Positions 1 through 7,720 of a DNA stretch of 64,000 bases are shown here, piece by piece. The DNA comes from an uncultured Centipeda sp. Lineage in GTDB: Bacteria; Bacillota; Negativicutes; Selenomonadales; Selenomonadaceae. The DNA is taken from the NCBI GenBank assembly GCA_905372865.1, contig CAJPQT010000014.1, positions 8,737-72,736 on the forward strand, given 5' to 3'. The notes beneath the pieces were generated by a model. The model made no database searches and was not told the DNA's origin. It worked only from the letters and a program-made list of their open reading frames with translations. The position numbers were made by a program, and so were the translations under genes. Position 1 is the stretch's first letter. Each line of letters starts with the position of its first letter.

Positions 1-1
1 C

Positions 2-358
2 GCCGATGACGGCCGCCCGATCTATCCGAGCAACGATGGTGCGGTCGGTCTGATCGTGACCGTCACGCTCCCCTCGGGCGATGTGCTGACGCGCTACGGG
101 AAGCCGACGGGTCGCTATGTCTCGCCCGACGGCATGACGTTCGAGCAGCGGGCACTGCCGAGCACGACGAACGAGGGCGATTTTCATGTCTACTGTGTTG
201 AGCGCCCCATCGACGGTGTTCAGAAAGGGAAGATCGCGCCGTGGTTCGGTCGCCTGGGCGGCGGCATCCAGTACAAGCTCCCCGACCGCATCGTGAATCT
301 GATGGAGGCGTCGATGCTGCGCGAGGTGGACTTGGCCGAGGAGAACGAGGCTGCATAA
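2..358 (+). CDS. C-terminal part of a TNT-domain toxin (partial)
   Basis: The reading frame is open to the left edge, so only the last 118 residues are visible. They match the TNT (tuberculosis necrotizing toxin, DUF4237) pattern: an RYG.P.GRYVSPDG segment, EQRALP, a HVYCVERP strand, then APWFGRLGGGIQYKLP. In the characterised family TNT is an NAD(P)+ glycohydrolase that sits at the C-terminus of long secreted or polymorphic toxins, and the Gln of GGGxQY is catalytically important. The rest of the toxin (delivery and repeat regions) would lie left of the window. No immunity gene is recognisable before the next gene, an MFS exporter about 100 bp downstream. NAD hydrolysis is inferred from the family. 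Confidence 0.8.
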   Translation, partial: ADDGRPIYPSNDGAVGLIVTVTLPSGDVLTRYGKPTGRYVSPDGMTFEQRALPSTTNEGDFHVYCVERPIDGVQKGKIAPWFGRLGGGIQYKLPDRIVNLMEASMLREVDLAEENEAA

Positions 359-460
359 GCTGCGGGCTGCATAGCGAATTTTTTGACCACACTTTCTTCT
401 TGCATTTCCCCTGTCTCCGTCCCATAATGAGGGAACGTATTTAGACATGGGGGCTTTGCT

Positions 461-1627
461 ATGAGAATTCCATTGCGCCAATATATGGCGCTGCTCGGCA
501 TTACGATTGCCGCATTTATCTTTAACACATCCGAGTTCATACCGATTGCGCTGCTCATTGATATCTCGGAGTCGTTCTCCATGACGGAGGCGGCGACGGG
601 GCAGATGATCACGATCTATGCGTGGGTGGTTGCTCTGCTCTCGCTGCCGCTCATGCTGCTGACCTGCCGCATGGAGCTGAAACGGCTCCTGCTGCTGATG
701 GTCGCGCTCTTTGGCCTCGGGCAGCTCGTCTCGGGGCTCGCGACGAGCTATGATGTGCTGCTCGGCGCACGCATCATCGTCGCCTGCGCACACTCGATTT
801 TCTGGTCGATTGCCGCACCGCTTGCGACGCGTCTCGTGACGCGCGAGCATCGCCCGATGGCACTCGGCATGATCGTGACGGGCAGCTCCGTCGCGACGAT
901 TGTCGGCCTGCCGCTCGGGCGCGTGATCGGTCTTGCGGCAGGGTGGCGCATGACGTTCCTGCTGCTCGCCGTGGTCGCCGTCATTGCGTTTGTCTATCTC
1001 GGGATTCTCCTGCCGAAACGGGCACCGGGAGAGGGCTTCACCATCGGCGAACTGCCGTCGCTCGTCCGTCAGTCTGCGCTCGCGTGCATTTACATCATGA
1101 CGGCACTCTTTGCGACGGCGTACTTCACGATGTACAGCTACATCGAGCCGTTCCTGCACAATGTCGCGGCGTTCTCGCCCGATCTGATTACGGTCACGCT
1201 CATGCTGCTCGGGGTCAGCGGCATCCTCGCGAGCCTCGTTTTCTCTCGGATGTATGGAAAGCGCCGCTTTTTCCTGCTGCGCTGGTGCCTTGTCGGGGTC
1301 GCGGTTCTGCTCTTCCTCTGGCAGGCGGCATCCATCTCCGTCGGCACGATGATCGTGCTCACGATGCTGCTCGGGGTACTCGCAACGCTCTACAACACGA
1401 TGTTCCAGGCGGAGGTTCTCGCAACGGTCCCGCGCGACGCATCAACCGTTGCGACGGCGATCTACTCGGGCATCTTCAACCTCGGCATCGGCAACGGAAC
1501 GTACATCGGCGGGCTCGCGGCGGGGGACGGCCACCTCGCCCACATCGGCTACATCGGCGCGGCGATTGCCGGTATTGCTGCCCTTCTCTGCCGCTATGTC
1601 TATGTGCGAGACGTGCAGGGGAGATAA
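461..1627 (+). CDS. MFS exporter, SotB/AraJ-like sugar efflux family
   Basis: This 388-residue protein has about 12 hydrophobic segments, the usual size of a major facilitator transporter. Its N-terminus (TSEFIPIALLIDIS, then an AWVVALLSLPLML helix) resembles the SotB/YdeA/AraJ drug:H+ antiporter-1 group, whose studied members export sugars or small drugs. The conserved segment RIIVACAHSIFWSIAAPLA and a GLPLGRVIG motif, typical of motif C in exporters, support this. The ATG follows a GGGGG ribosome site. It stands alone and ends in a strong terminator. The substrate cannot be read from the sequence. Confidence 0.85.
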   Translation: MRIPLRQYMALLGITIAAFIFNTSEFIPIALLIDISESFSMTEAATGQMITIYAWVVALLSLPLMLLTCRMELKRLLLLMVALFGLGQLVSGLATSYDVLLGARIIVACAHSIFWSIAAPLATRLVTREHRPMALGMIVTGSSVATIVGLPLGRVIGLAAGWRMTFLLLAVVAVIAFVYLGILLPKRAPGEGFTIGELPSLVRQSALACIYIMTALFATAYFTMYSYIEPFLHNVAAFSPDLITVTLMLLGVSGILASLVFSRMYGKRRFFLLRWCLVGVAVLLFLWQAASISVGTMIVLTMLLGVLATLYNTMFQAEVLATVPRDASTVATAIYSGIFNLGIGNGTYIGGLAAGDGHLAHIGYIGAAIAGIAALLCRYVYVRDVQGR

Positions 1628-1642
1628 TCCTCATACACACAA

Positions 1643-1688
1643 AGTCCCGCCGCATTCGGAACATACCGAATGCGGCGGGACTTTTTTG
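1643..1688 (+). terminator. Rho-independent terminator after the MFS gene
   Basis: A 17-bp perfect stem (1643-1659 with 1666-1682) and a 6-nt loop are followed by a run of T. It lies 16 bp after the MFS stop codon. Confidence 0.9.
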
Positions 1689-1690
1689 AG

Positions 1691-1748
1691 GAGAGCAAAG
1701 AATGATAGGATGACGCTGCCATCGTGCGTCCTATCCTTTTCTGCTCTC
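1691..1748. repeat. Long imperfect inverted repeat
   Basis: GAGAGCA at 1691-1697 pairs with TGCTCTC at 1742-1748. Inside it GATAGGA pairs with TCCTATC, with a short bulge. It sits between the MFS terminator and the convergent ADP-ribosylglycohydrolase gene. No T-run follows on the minus strand, so it is not a classic terminator for that gene. Confidence 0.5.
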
Positions 1749-1804
1749 GTACGATAAGATATTTCAAAGAAAATCCTGCATTTGCAGAGCCAAGCTCTTT
1801 GTCA

Positions 1805-3061
1805 TCAGATCTTCTGTTCATGCGAGACAGCGTCAATCTCTCTCAGTCGCCGCAGCCATTTCAGCATGGCACCATTCTCAAAGAACGGTTTCAATGCGCC
1901 GCCACTTAGATGCTCCACGCGAACGGCACCCGTGATAAGCGCAAAGACACTCTGCGCATCCATTTTACTCACATCGGCAGCAGACATACTGCGCTCACTC
2001 CACTCGATCCCATGTGACTCGAGTATATCCGCATAGTTCGTCAGATGATACGCCGGATATTCCTTCGCGAACGCATAAAATTCATCCTCGAACACCGCAA
2101 TAGAACCGATGAACCGCGTTGCAGCCGTTTCTCCCTCATGCACACGAACACTGCCATCCGCCGGCTCCTCAGATCGCTCCATCTCCGCAAATTTGTCGAT
2201 GTACTTCGTCAGCACATGGAATATCTCCCGAGGTGCGCCGTGAGTCTCCTGCCATTCGTCATATACCGCACGCAGCCGCCCATCGAGATAGGAAAGCGCC
2301 TGTGCCCGCATCCAGTCGGGAACGCCGTAGTACGCCTCGGCGATCGCGCCCGTGATTGCGGCGATGGTGTCGCTGTCACCGCCGAGCGAGATTGCCGTGC
2401 GGATCGCATCCTCAAAGGATGTGGCCTCAAGGAAGCACTCAATCGCCTGCGGAACGGTCTCCTGACAGGTCTCGTTGAAACGGTAACTATCCCGAATGCC
2501 GTTGATGGAAAAATCCAACGGATAGTAATTCCGCTCGATATACTCCTTGATTTCCCGCCTGTCAGCACCCGTACGCGCCATATAGATCGCAGCAGCGGTC
2601 GCCTTCGCGCCCTTGATTCCCTCGGGATGGTTGTGCGTGACCGCCGTCACAGCCTCCGCAAGAAATAAGGCTTCCTCCGCATCGCGCGCAGCGAATCCGG
2701 CAGGACTCACGCGCATCGCTGCACCATTGCCGAAACTGTGATACGGCTGCGGATCGTCACTGAACATCCACTGATGGAACCGTCCGCCATACCCGCAGTT
2801 CGGATAGTACCGCCCGATGTCCTGCATACAGCGCACCGTGTTCTCGCCGAGCAGCGCGCGGAACGCCTCCGCACCGTCGCTGTTCTCGGACATATACGCC
2901 GCTGCTCTCTCCGTCTCCATGATCGCCTTTGCCACGGCGAGCGTCATGATGCTGTCATCCGTTGCAAAACAGCCCTTGCCAAAGAGATCAAACTCCTTGC
3001 TGCGGTGATTGTTGAACTCGAACCGCGAGCCAACGATATCGCCAATGATTGCTCCGATCAT
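1805..3061 (-). CDS. ADP-ribosylglycohydrolase family protein with C-terminal DUF6508-like domain
   Basis: The start was placed at the ATG of MIGAIIGDIVGSRFEF because AGGAGGG lies five bases upstream; an upstream in-frame ATG has no such site. Residues 1-260 form an ARH/DraG fold: an N-terminal GDIVGSRFE strand, TDDSIMTLAVAKA with the metal-binding acidic residues, and GGDSDTIAAITGAIAEAYYG with the second metal site. Members remove ADP-ribose from proteins or split related glycosidic bonds using two Mg2+ ions. The last ~110 residues (ALITGAVRVEHLSGGAL then FFENGAMLKWLRRLREID) resemble DUF6508, which has no known function. The target is unknown. The SirTM/macrodomain pair at 60.8-62.4 kb also acts in ADP-ribosylation, but a functional link is only inference. 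Confidence 0.85.
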   Translation of the reverse strand: MIGAIIGDIVGSRFEFNNHRSKEFDLFGKGCFATDDSIMTLAVAKAIMETERAAAYMSENSDGAEAFRALLGENTVRCMQDIGRYYPNCGYGGRFHQWMFSDDPQPYHSFGNGAAMRVSPAGFAARDAEEALFLAEAVTAVTHNHPEGIKGAKATAAAIYMARTGADRREIKEYIERNYYPLDFSINGIRDSYRFNETCQETVPQAIECFLEATSFEDAIRTAISLGGDSDTIAAITGAIAEAYYGVPDWMRAQALSYLDGRLRAVYDEWQETHGAPREIFHVLTKYIDKFAEMERSEEPADGSVRVHEGETAATRFIGSIAVFEDEFYAFAKEYPAYHLTNYADILESHGIEWSERSMSAADVSKMDAQSVFALITGAVRVEHLSGGALKPFFENGAMLKWLRRLREIDAVSHEQKI

Positions 3062-3201
3062 ATACGCCCTCCTAAAATCATGCTTTTGCATCCATTATAC
3101 CATAATATACGCATCAACATGACCGCATTCATGCGTGATGACGTACGACAAAATTCCGTAAAAGGGGAATCGCCGTCGGCCGCGATCCCATCCATGCATA
3201 A

Positions 3202-3249
3202 CAAGGGGGCTGCTGCCGAAGATTTTAGCTTAGCGCAACAGCCCCCTTG
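3202..3249. other. Hairpin in the 3062-3382 intergenic stretch
   Basis: CAAGGGGGCTG at 3202-3212 pairs with CAGCCCCCTTG at 3239-3249. No clear T-run follows on either strand. The rest of this stretch holds only the out-of-frame tail described under the secreted protein at 3383-3793. Confidence 0.5.
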
Positions 3250-3382
3250 CTGTGTACTTAGTTCCAATACTTGCTCAGCATGACGTACTCCATGCGGTTG
3301 CAAAAGAAGAGGTGTTCCTCGCCCCCAATGCCATGACAGCCACTGCTGGTTTCTGTCACTGCAAGACCGTTGTCCCATCCGC

Positions 3383-3793
3383 TCACATTCGTCCCACCTG
3401 ACGCTTCATCAAATCAAATGCCTCCTGTTCGGGGCTATTGGGGCTCACTTTCTGCGGCTGCCGCATGGTCGATGCGAGAACAGAGACTGTTCCCGACCGC
3501 TTATCTTCGGAAAAGTTCACATAACCACGAGGTTCCAAATCCCCATTTTCATAGGTGCGTCCATCACCCGCCGTATAAGTAAGGTGATAGTTGAACGCGC
3601 AGATGATCAGCTCAGAGTCCGTGTCCCTCGTAATGACGCACGAGGAGAGATCAAATGCCGAGCCGCCCCGATTGCCCGTATTCCATATCGGATAGTTCGC
3701 ATCCCCGTTCGCATACATGATGGCAAGGCAGGTCTGCGGAACGAGACAGAGCAGAAATACTGTGACCACCAAAAAACGATGAAGCTTCCTCAT
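3383..3793 (-). CDS. Small secreted protein of unknown function, possibly frameshifted at its C-terminus
   Basis: This 136-residue product begins with a clear Sec signal peptide: MRK, a hydrophobic LVVTVFLLCL core and a TCLA cleavage region. The mature part starts near MYANGDANYP. A good AGGAGG site lies upstream of the ATG. I recognise no domain. After the stop, another frame stays open from about 3413 to a TAA at 3258. It encodes a plausible tail (GWDNGLAV, HGIGGEEHLFFCNRMEYVM), so the original protein may have been about 45 residues longer and a single-base change may have cut it. That is inference, and a sequencing error would look the same. Confidence 0.6.
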   Translation of the reverse strand: MRKLHRFLVVTVFLLCLVPQTCLAIMYANGDANYPIWNTGNRGGSAFDLSSCVITRDTDSELIICAFNYHLTYTAGDGRTYENGDLEPRGYVNFSEDKRSGTVSVLASTMRQPQKVSPNSPEQEAFDLMKRQVGRM

Positions 3794-3890
3794 GTAAAAT
3801 CCTCCTCACAACTTACACAAACTTGCCGTGCATGGCATCCGTCCCATGTCCTCCGTTATAGCACCGCACGCAGCAACGCTGCGGCGCACC

Positions 3891-6800
3891 TCACGTCATC
3901 ACGCGGTTGAGCAGCGTCTGGAAATCATTCACATGCTCGTAAATCACGCAGTCACTATGCAGTTTTTCAAACAGTTTCTTCGCACACGCTATTTTTGCCT
4001 CCTCAATCGGACGAAGCTGGAGCGAGGACAGCGTTCCCTTCGTCTCCGCGACGAAGTAGATGTGCCGCACCTTCCCCTCGCGAAAGACAATCGCCCAATC
4101 CGGCGCATAGCTGCCGACCGGCGTCGGGATGGCGAACCCACGCGGCAGTTTCGCATAGATCAGCACCTCGTTCCCGCCGTCGAGATCCTGGGCAAATCTC
4201 CTCTCCACATTGCCGTCCGTGAACACATAGTTCTGAATCGCCTTCTCCGCCTCGTATGCCTCGGTGTAGGGGCGCTTCTCCGTGGCAAAGATACTCGCAT
4301 CGTAGCTGCCCTCGATCGTATTGTACTCGATGTGATCGACGATGCGTGTCGCTTTCTGCTCGAGGATGAGCCGCGTCACCGTGCGGATAAACTCCTCTGG
4401 ATTGCAGCGGTAGCCTGCGAACACCTCGGTCTTAATCCCCCGCAAAATCTCTGCGACCGTGCGCCGCGTGAGTGTCGTCCCCGCTGCAATGCGCCCGATC
4501 AGATCATACGTCACCGCAGACCCCTGTGCGCGTTTCAGCGTGCTCGTCCGACTCTTGCCGTAGGCAAAGCTCGTGCCGTCCGCCACCATGCCCACATCCA
4601 GATCCGTCTGCTGACTGCCATAGGTGATCGTGTATTGGAGACGGCTGACACGCAGCTCGGCGTTGATGTGGTCGATGGCCGCCCGTACGAGTTGTCTCGT
4701 GTCAAAGGAGACCGTATAGGCGTACTTGTGGTTAATCCTCTTCCAGAGTTCCTGAAACTCTTTCTGATAAAATCGCTCGTTCAGCTTATTCTCCGGTGTC
4801 TTCGTCGCCCCCGCATCCGAAATCATCGTGCGCAGCACACTCTCGTCATAGATTGCCTGCACGAGGCGATGAACCCCCTCCGCCATGGGCATGAGAGCCT
4901 CAGGCAGAGGCGCGAGCGTCCCCGCCGCAAGTGCCGTGCGATAGTCCTCCGTCACATGCCCCTCGATATCCACATAGCCATTCATGCCGAGATAGAAATA
5001 AATCGCCCGCGCCGCCTTCTCATCGAGCTGCACCGCCGTACCGTCCGCCGACTGCACCGTCTTCCCCTGGAAATACGCCTCTGACGCCGCCTTCGGACGA
5101 TCATACAGCTCCGCCTCCATCTGCTTTTGCAGATCGCCGACGAACCCCGCATAGCTCTCGCTCGCGATCACCGTCAGCACATTCACATCATGCACCGCAT
5201 CCCCAAGCACACTGCGATCCATCCGCTGTCCCGTCTGATCGACCGCGAGACGCAGGCCTCTGCCGACCTCCTGCCGCTTCGCCGTCACACTCGCCGCATG
5301 CTTGAGCGTACAGATCTGGAACACATTCGGATTGTCCCAGCCCTCGCGCAGCGCCGAGTGGGAGAAAATCACGCGCGTCGGCTCATCGAACGAGAGCAGC
5401 CGCTCCTTATCCTTCAGGATCAGATCATACGCCGAAATATCGTCCGACAGATCCGATCCGCGCCTGAGACTGCTGTCCACCGCGCGTCCCGTCTTCTTGT
5501 CAATGCTGAAATACCCCGCGTGTATCTTTTCTACAGGCACATCGTCCAGATACTTCATATACGCAGGGTCAAAAATATCGCGGTTTTCGTTCATCACCGC
5601 GCGGTACTCCTCCTCGAAGATCCGCCCGTACTCCCCAAGCACGGCATTTCCGTCTGCATCATACTGACGGTACTTCGCCACCTCGTCGATGAAGAACAGC
5701 GAGAGCGTCTTGATCCCGCGTGCGAAAAGCCGCTGCTCCTTCTCAAAATGCGAGACAATCGTCTCACGGATCTGCACCCGCCGGAGATCCGCCTCCGACA
5801 CATCGCCCTGCACATCTCCCGTATGGAGCGTTGTACCGTTCAGGAAAAGCACCGTCCCCGCAGCGGCATCGATGTGCTCTACCACATAGCCCTCGTACTG
5901 CGCCATCCCGCCCGAGAGATAGCAGAGATTGTCCCCCTTAGAAACAATGCGCAGCGTGCGCCGCACCCCGCCCTTATATGCCACCTCGAACTCGATCCGC
6001 GCACGCGGCGGCACCTTCGGCGAGAGTACAATCTCCGCGAGATAGAGATAGCGCCCCGTCCCCGGCAGATTCTTCACCTCGAACCCCTTCACCTCGATCT
6101 TCTTCACCAGACGCGCATTGTAGGCATCCACTGCATCCAGCACATAGACGAGATTGTGACGCTCCGCGTGCGTCGCCGAATAGTTCAGCGTAAAGAGGGG
6201 AGCGAACTGCGCGAGCGCCTTCTGCGTCACCGATCCCTTCTTTCCCATCTTCTGCGGCTCATCGAGAATGAGGATCGGACGGTTCGCCGCAATCACATCG
6301 ATCGGACGGCGCGAGCCGAACGCATCGCGCTTCGAGTAGATAATGCGCGCCTCCTTGTTCCCGCCGCGTCCCTCGATCGACTTCTCCTCGTTCAGCGAGG
6401 CAGCGAACGCCTGCGTGTTGATGATCATCACCGAGAGTCCTGCATCGGCAGAGAACGCATCCAGCTGATTCAGATTCGCACTGCTGTAGACGAAGAACCG
6501 CGCCTTCTTCCCATAGTGCTCCATGAAATGCTCCGCCGTCATCTCGAAGGACTTCTTCACGCCCTCGCGGATCGCAATGCTCGGCACCACCACGATGAAC
6601 TTGCTCCAGCCATAGCGGCGGTTCAGCTCGAACATCGTCTTGATATAGACATACGTCTTGCCCGTGCCCGTCTCCATCTCCACATCGAGAGCACACGCGC
6701 CGAGCGGTGCAGAGAGTGTATCAGACAGATGGAGGTTGCGTGCACTCTGCACCCTGCGGATATTCGCGAGCAGCTGCGCCTTCGTCAGAGCCAGCTCCTC

Positions 6801-7007
6801 ATTCTGAAAACCATCGTCCGCCTCCGCCGTGAGAAGGGGGGCATTCATGTAGCTCTCCTGCACCGGCAGCAGATTCCCCTGCGCAGCATTCGTCCCAACA
6901 TCACGCAGATACGTCGTGCGCGCGGCATACGGCTGCCCCTCGAACACACAGACAACCGCCTCCACCGCATCCGTCTGATACGGCTGCACCGTAAAGTGAA
7001 ACTTCAT
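3891..7007 (-). CDS. res: Type III restriction enzyme, Res (helicase-endonuclease) subunit
   Basis: This 1038-residue protein has the full type III Res layout. A DEAD-like helicase core carries Walker A METGTGKT at residues 111-118 and LILDEPQKMG (motif II variant) near 245. The second RecA half has SALREGWDNPNVFQICTL and QEVGRGLRL (motif VI). A C-terminal PD-(D/E)XK nuclease shows PDWAIVF followed by FVAETKG. With Mod it forms an ATP-dependent complex that cuts DNA between two head-to-head unmethylated sites. It is the last gene of the leftward operon and its start abuts hepT. The tail of an AT-rich cassette does not reach it; its GC matches the core genome. Long reading frames on its other strand are shadows. 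Confidence 0.95.
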   Translation of the reverse strand: MKFHFTVQPYQTDAVEAVVCVFEGQPYAARTTYLRDVGTNAAQGNLLPVQESYMNAPLLTAEADDGFQNEELALTKAQLLANIRRVQSARNLHLSDTLSAPLGACALDVEMETGTGKTYVYIKTMFELNRRYGWSKFIVVVPSIAIREGVKKSFEMTAEHFMEHYGKKARFFVYSSANLNQLDAFSADAGLSVMIINTQAFAASLNEEKSIEGRGGNKEARIIYSKRDAFGSRRPIDVIAANRPILILDEPQKMGKKGSVTQKALAQFAPLFTLNYSATHAERHNLVYVLDAVDAYNARLVKKIEVKGFEVKNLPGTGRYLYLAEIVLSPKVPPRARIEFEVAYKGGVRRTLRIVSKGDNLCYLSGGMAQYEGYVVEHIDAAAGTVLFLNGTTLHTGDVQGDVSEADLRRVQIRETIVSHFEKEQRLFARGIKTLSLFFIDEVAKYRQYDADGNAVLGEYGRIFEEEYRAVMNENRDIFDPAYMKYLDDVPVEKIHAGYFSIDKKTGRAVDSSLRRGSDLSDDISAYDLILKDKERLLSFDEPTRVIFSHSALREGWDNPNVFQICTLKHAASVTAKRQEVGRGLRLAVDQTGQRMDRSVLGDAVHDVNVLTVIASESYAGFVGDLQKQMEAELYDRPKAASEAYFQGKTVQSADGTAVQLDEKAARAIYFYLGMNGYVDIEGHVTEDYRTALAAGTLAPLPEALMPMAEGVHRLVQAIYDESVLRTMISDAGATKTPENKLNERFYQKEFQELWKRINHKYAYTVSFDTRQLVRAAIDHINAELRVSRLQYTITYGSQQTDLDVGMVADGTSFAYGKSRTSTLKRAQGSAVTYDLIGRIAAGTTLTRRTVAEILRGIKTEVFAGYRCNPEEFIRTVTRLILEQKATRIVDHIEYNTIEGSYDASIFATEKRPYTEAYEAEKAIQNYVFTDGNVERRFAQDLDGGNEVLIYAKLPRGFAIPTPVGSYAPDWAIVFREGKVRHIYFVAETKGTLSSLQLRPIEEAKIACAKKLFEKLHSDCVIYEHVNDFQTLLNRVMT

Positions 7008-7369
7008 CAGAGATCACCCGTATTCTCATATTCTGTCAAACAGCACTCCAGCTGCTGGATCAGGATGGGCAACTCCTCAAAAACAACCTCTGAAATAATA
7101 TTCCAGTTCGTCCCGTCATAATCATGCACAAGGCGATGCCTGAGCCCTGCAATCATCGTCCATGAGATTTCAGCATGTTTCGCCTTATACGCTGCGGACA
7201 AATAATAACAGTGCTCTCCCATATTGTATAACGGTGTTGTGACAAGCCATTGAAGCGGCAGCTGCGTCAGCAACTCCTCTTTTTCAATGTTGTTTTTTCG
7301 GATATATTCCTGCAACTGAACAGCATAGTCATAGATCTTTTGAACCCTTTGCCGATCCGAGTACTTCAT
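7007..7369 (-). CDS. hepT: HepT-like ribonuclease toxin (DUF86 family)
   Basis: This 120-residue helical protein has the HepT/HEPN signature: GLRHRLVHDY fits RX4HXY, the RNase active site. The tyrosine of that motif is the residue that the partner MntA polyadenylylates in the characterised Shewanella system. The gene overlaps the MntA-like gene by four bases (ATGA), so the two are translationally coupled. Its stop meets the Res start. The pair is embedded between mod and res, so expression of the toxin-antitoxin unit and the restriction system is shared. The toxin would cleave RNA when not modified; that is inferred from the family. Confidence 0.85.
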   Translation of the reverse strand: MKYSDRQRVQKIYDYAVQLQEYIRKNNIEKEELLTQLPLQWLVTTPLYNMGEHCYYLSAAYKAKHAEISWTMIAGLRHRLVHDYDGTNWNIISEVVFEELPILIQQLECCLTEYENTGDL

Positions 7370-7671
7370 GCCACCAAAACCTTTTCTTTCATAATTGTTT
7401 GATAGAAATTACTGTCCGGGTTGACCTCTGCGATTTCAAAAACATCCACGTTTTTCTTGAGCACCTCGCGCAGCTCCTCCGCCAAGGCAAAAATCATCGT
7501 TCGCCGAAACATTTCTCCACCAAAAACAAGAAAATCCAAATCGCTGTTCTCGTCCGCTTCCCCGCGTGCGTACGAACCAAACAAATAAATTTCCTTCACA
7601 CGGTATTTATCAGCAAGCGGTTTCACCGCTGCAGCAATCTGTTCCATGGTAAATACAGACGTTTGCATCAT
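7366..7671 (-). CDS. mntA: MntA-like minimal nucleotidyltransferase antitoxin
   Basis: This protein of about 100 residues carries the nucleotidyltransferase signature GSX10DXD (FGSYARGEADE then NSDLDFLV) and the third acidic residue in NVDVFEIAE. In MntA-HepT pairs this enzyme inactivates the toxin by adding AMP to its tyrosine. There are two adjacent ATGs (7671 and 7668). AGGAGG lies four bases before the first and seven before the second, so either may be used. It is the first gene of the embedded toxin-antitoxin unit, 49 bp after mod. Confidence 0.85.
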   Translation of the reverse strand: MMQTSVFTMEQIAAAVKPLADKYRVKEIYLFGSYARGEADENSDLDFLVFGGEMFRRTMIFALAEELREVLKKNVDVFEIAEVNPDSNFYQTIMKEKVLVA

Positions 7672-7720
7672 GACTCCTCCTGTTCATAATGATTCATAGC
7701 GCTTCCCGAGGGGTGTTACA

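Noticed and set aside
3828..5084. A 418-codon plus-strand frame opposite the 3' part of res
   Set aside because: Same composition artefact; no ribosome site or homology-like motifs.
5127..7121. A 664-codon open frame on the plus strand opposite res
   Set aside because: It is rich in Arg, His, Leu and Ile with no domain, and it lies wholly antisense to a well-supported type III Res gene. GC-rich third positions leave the opposite strand open.
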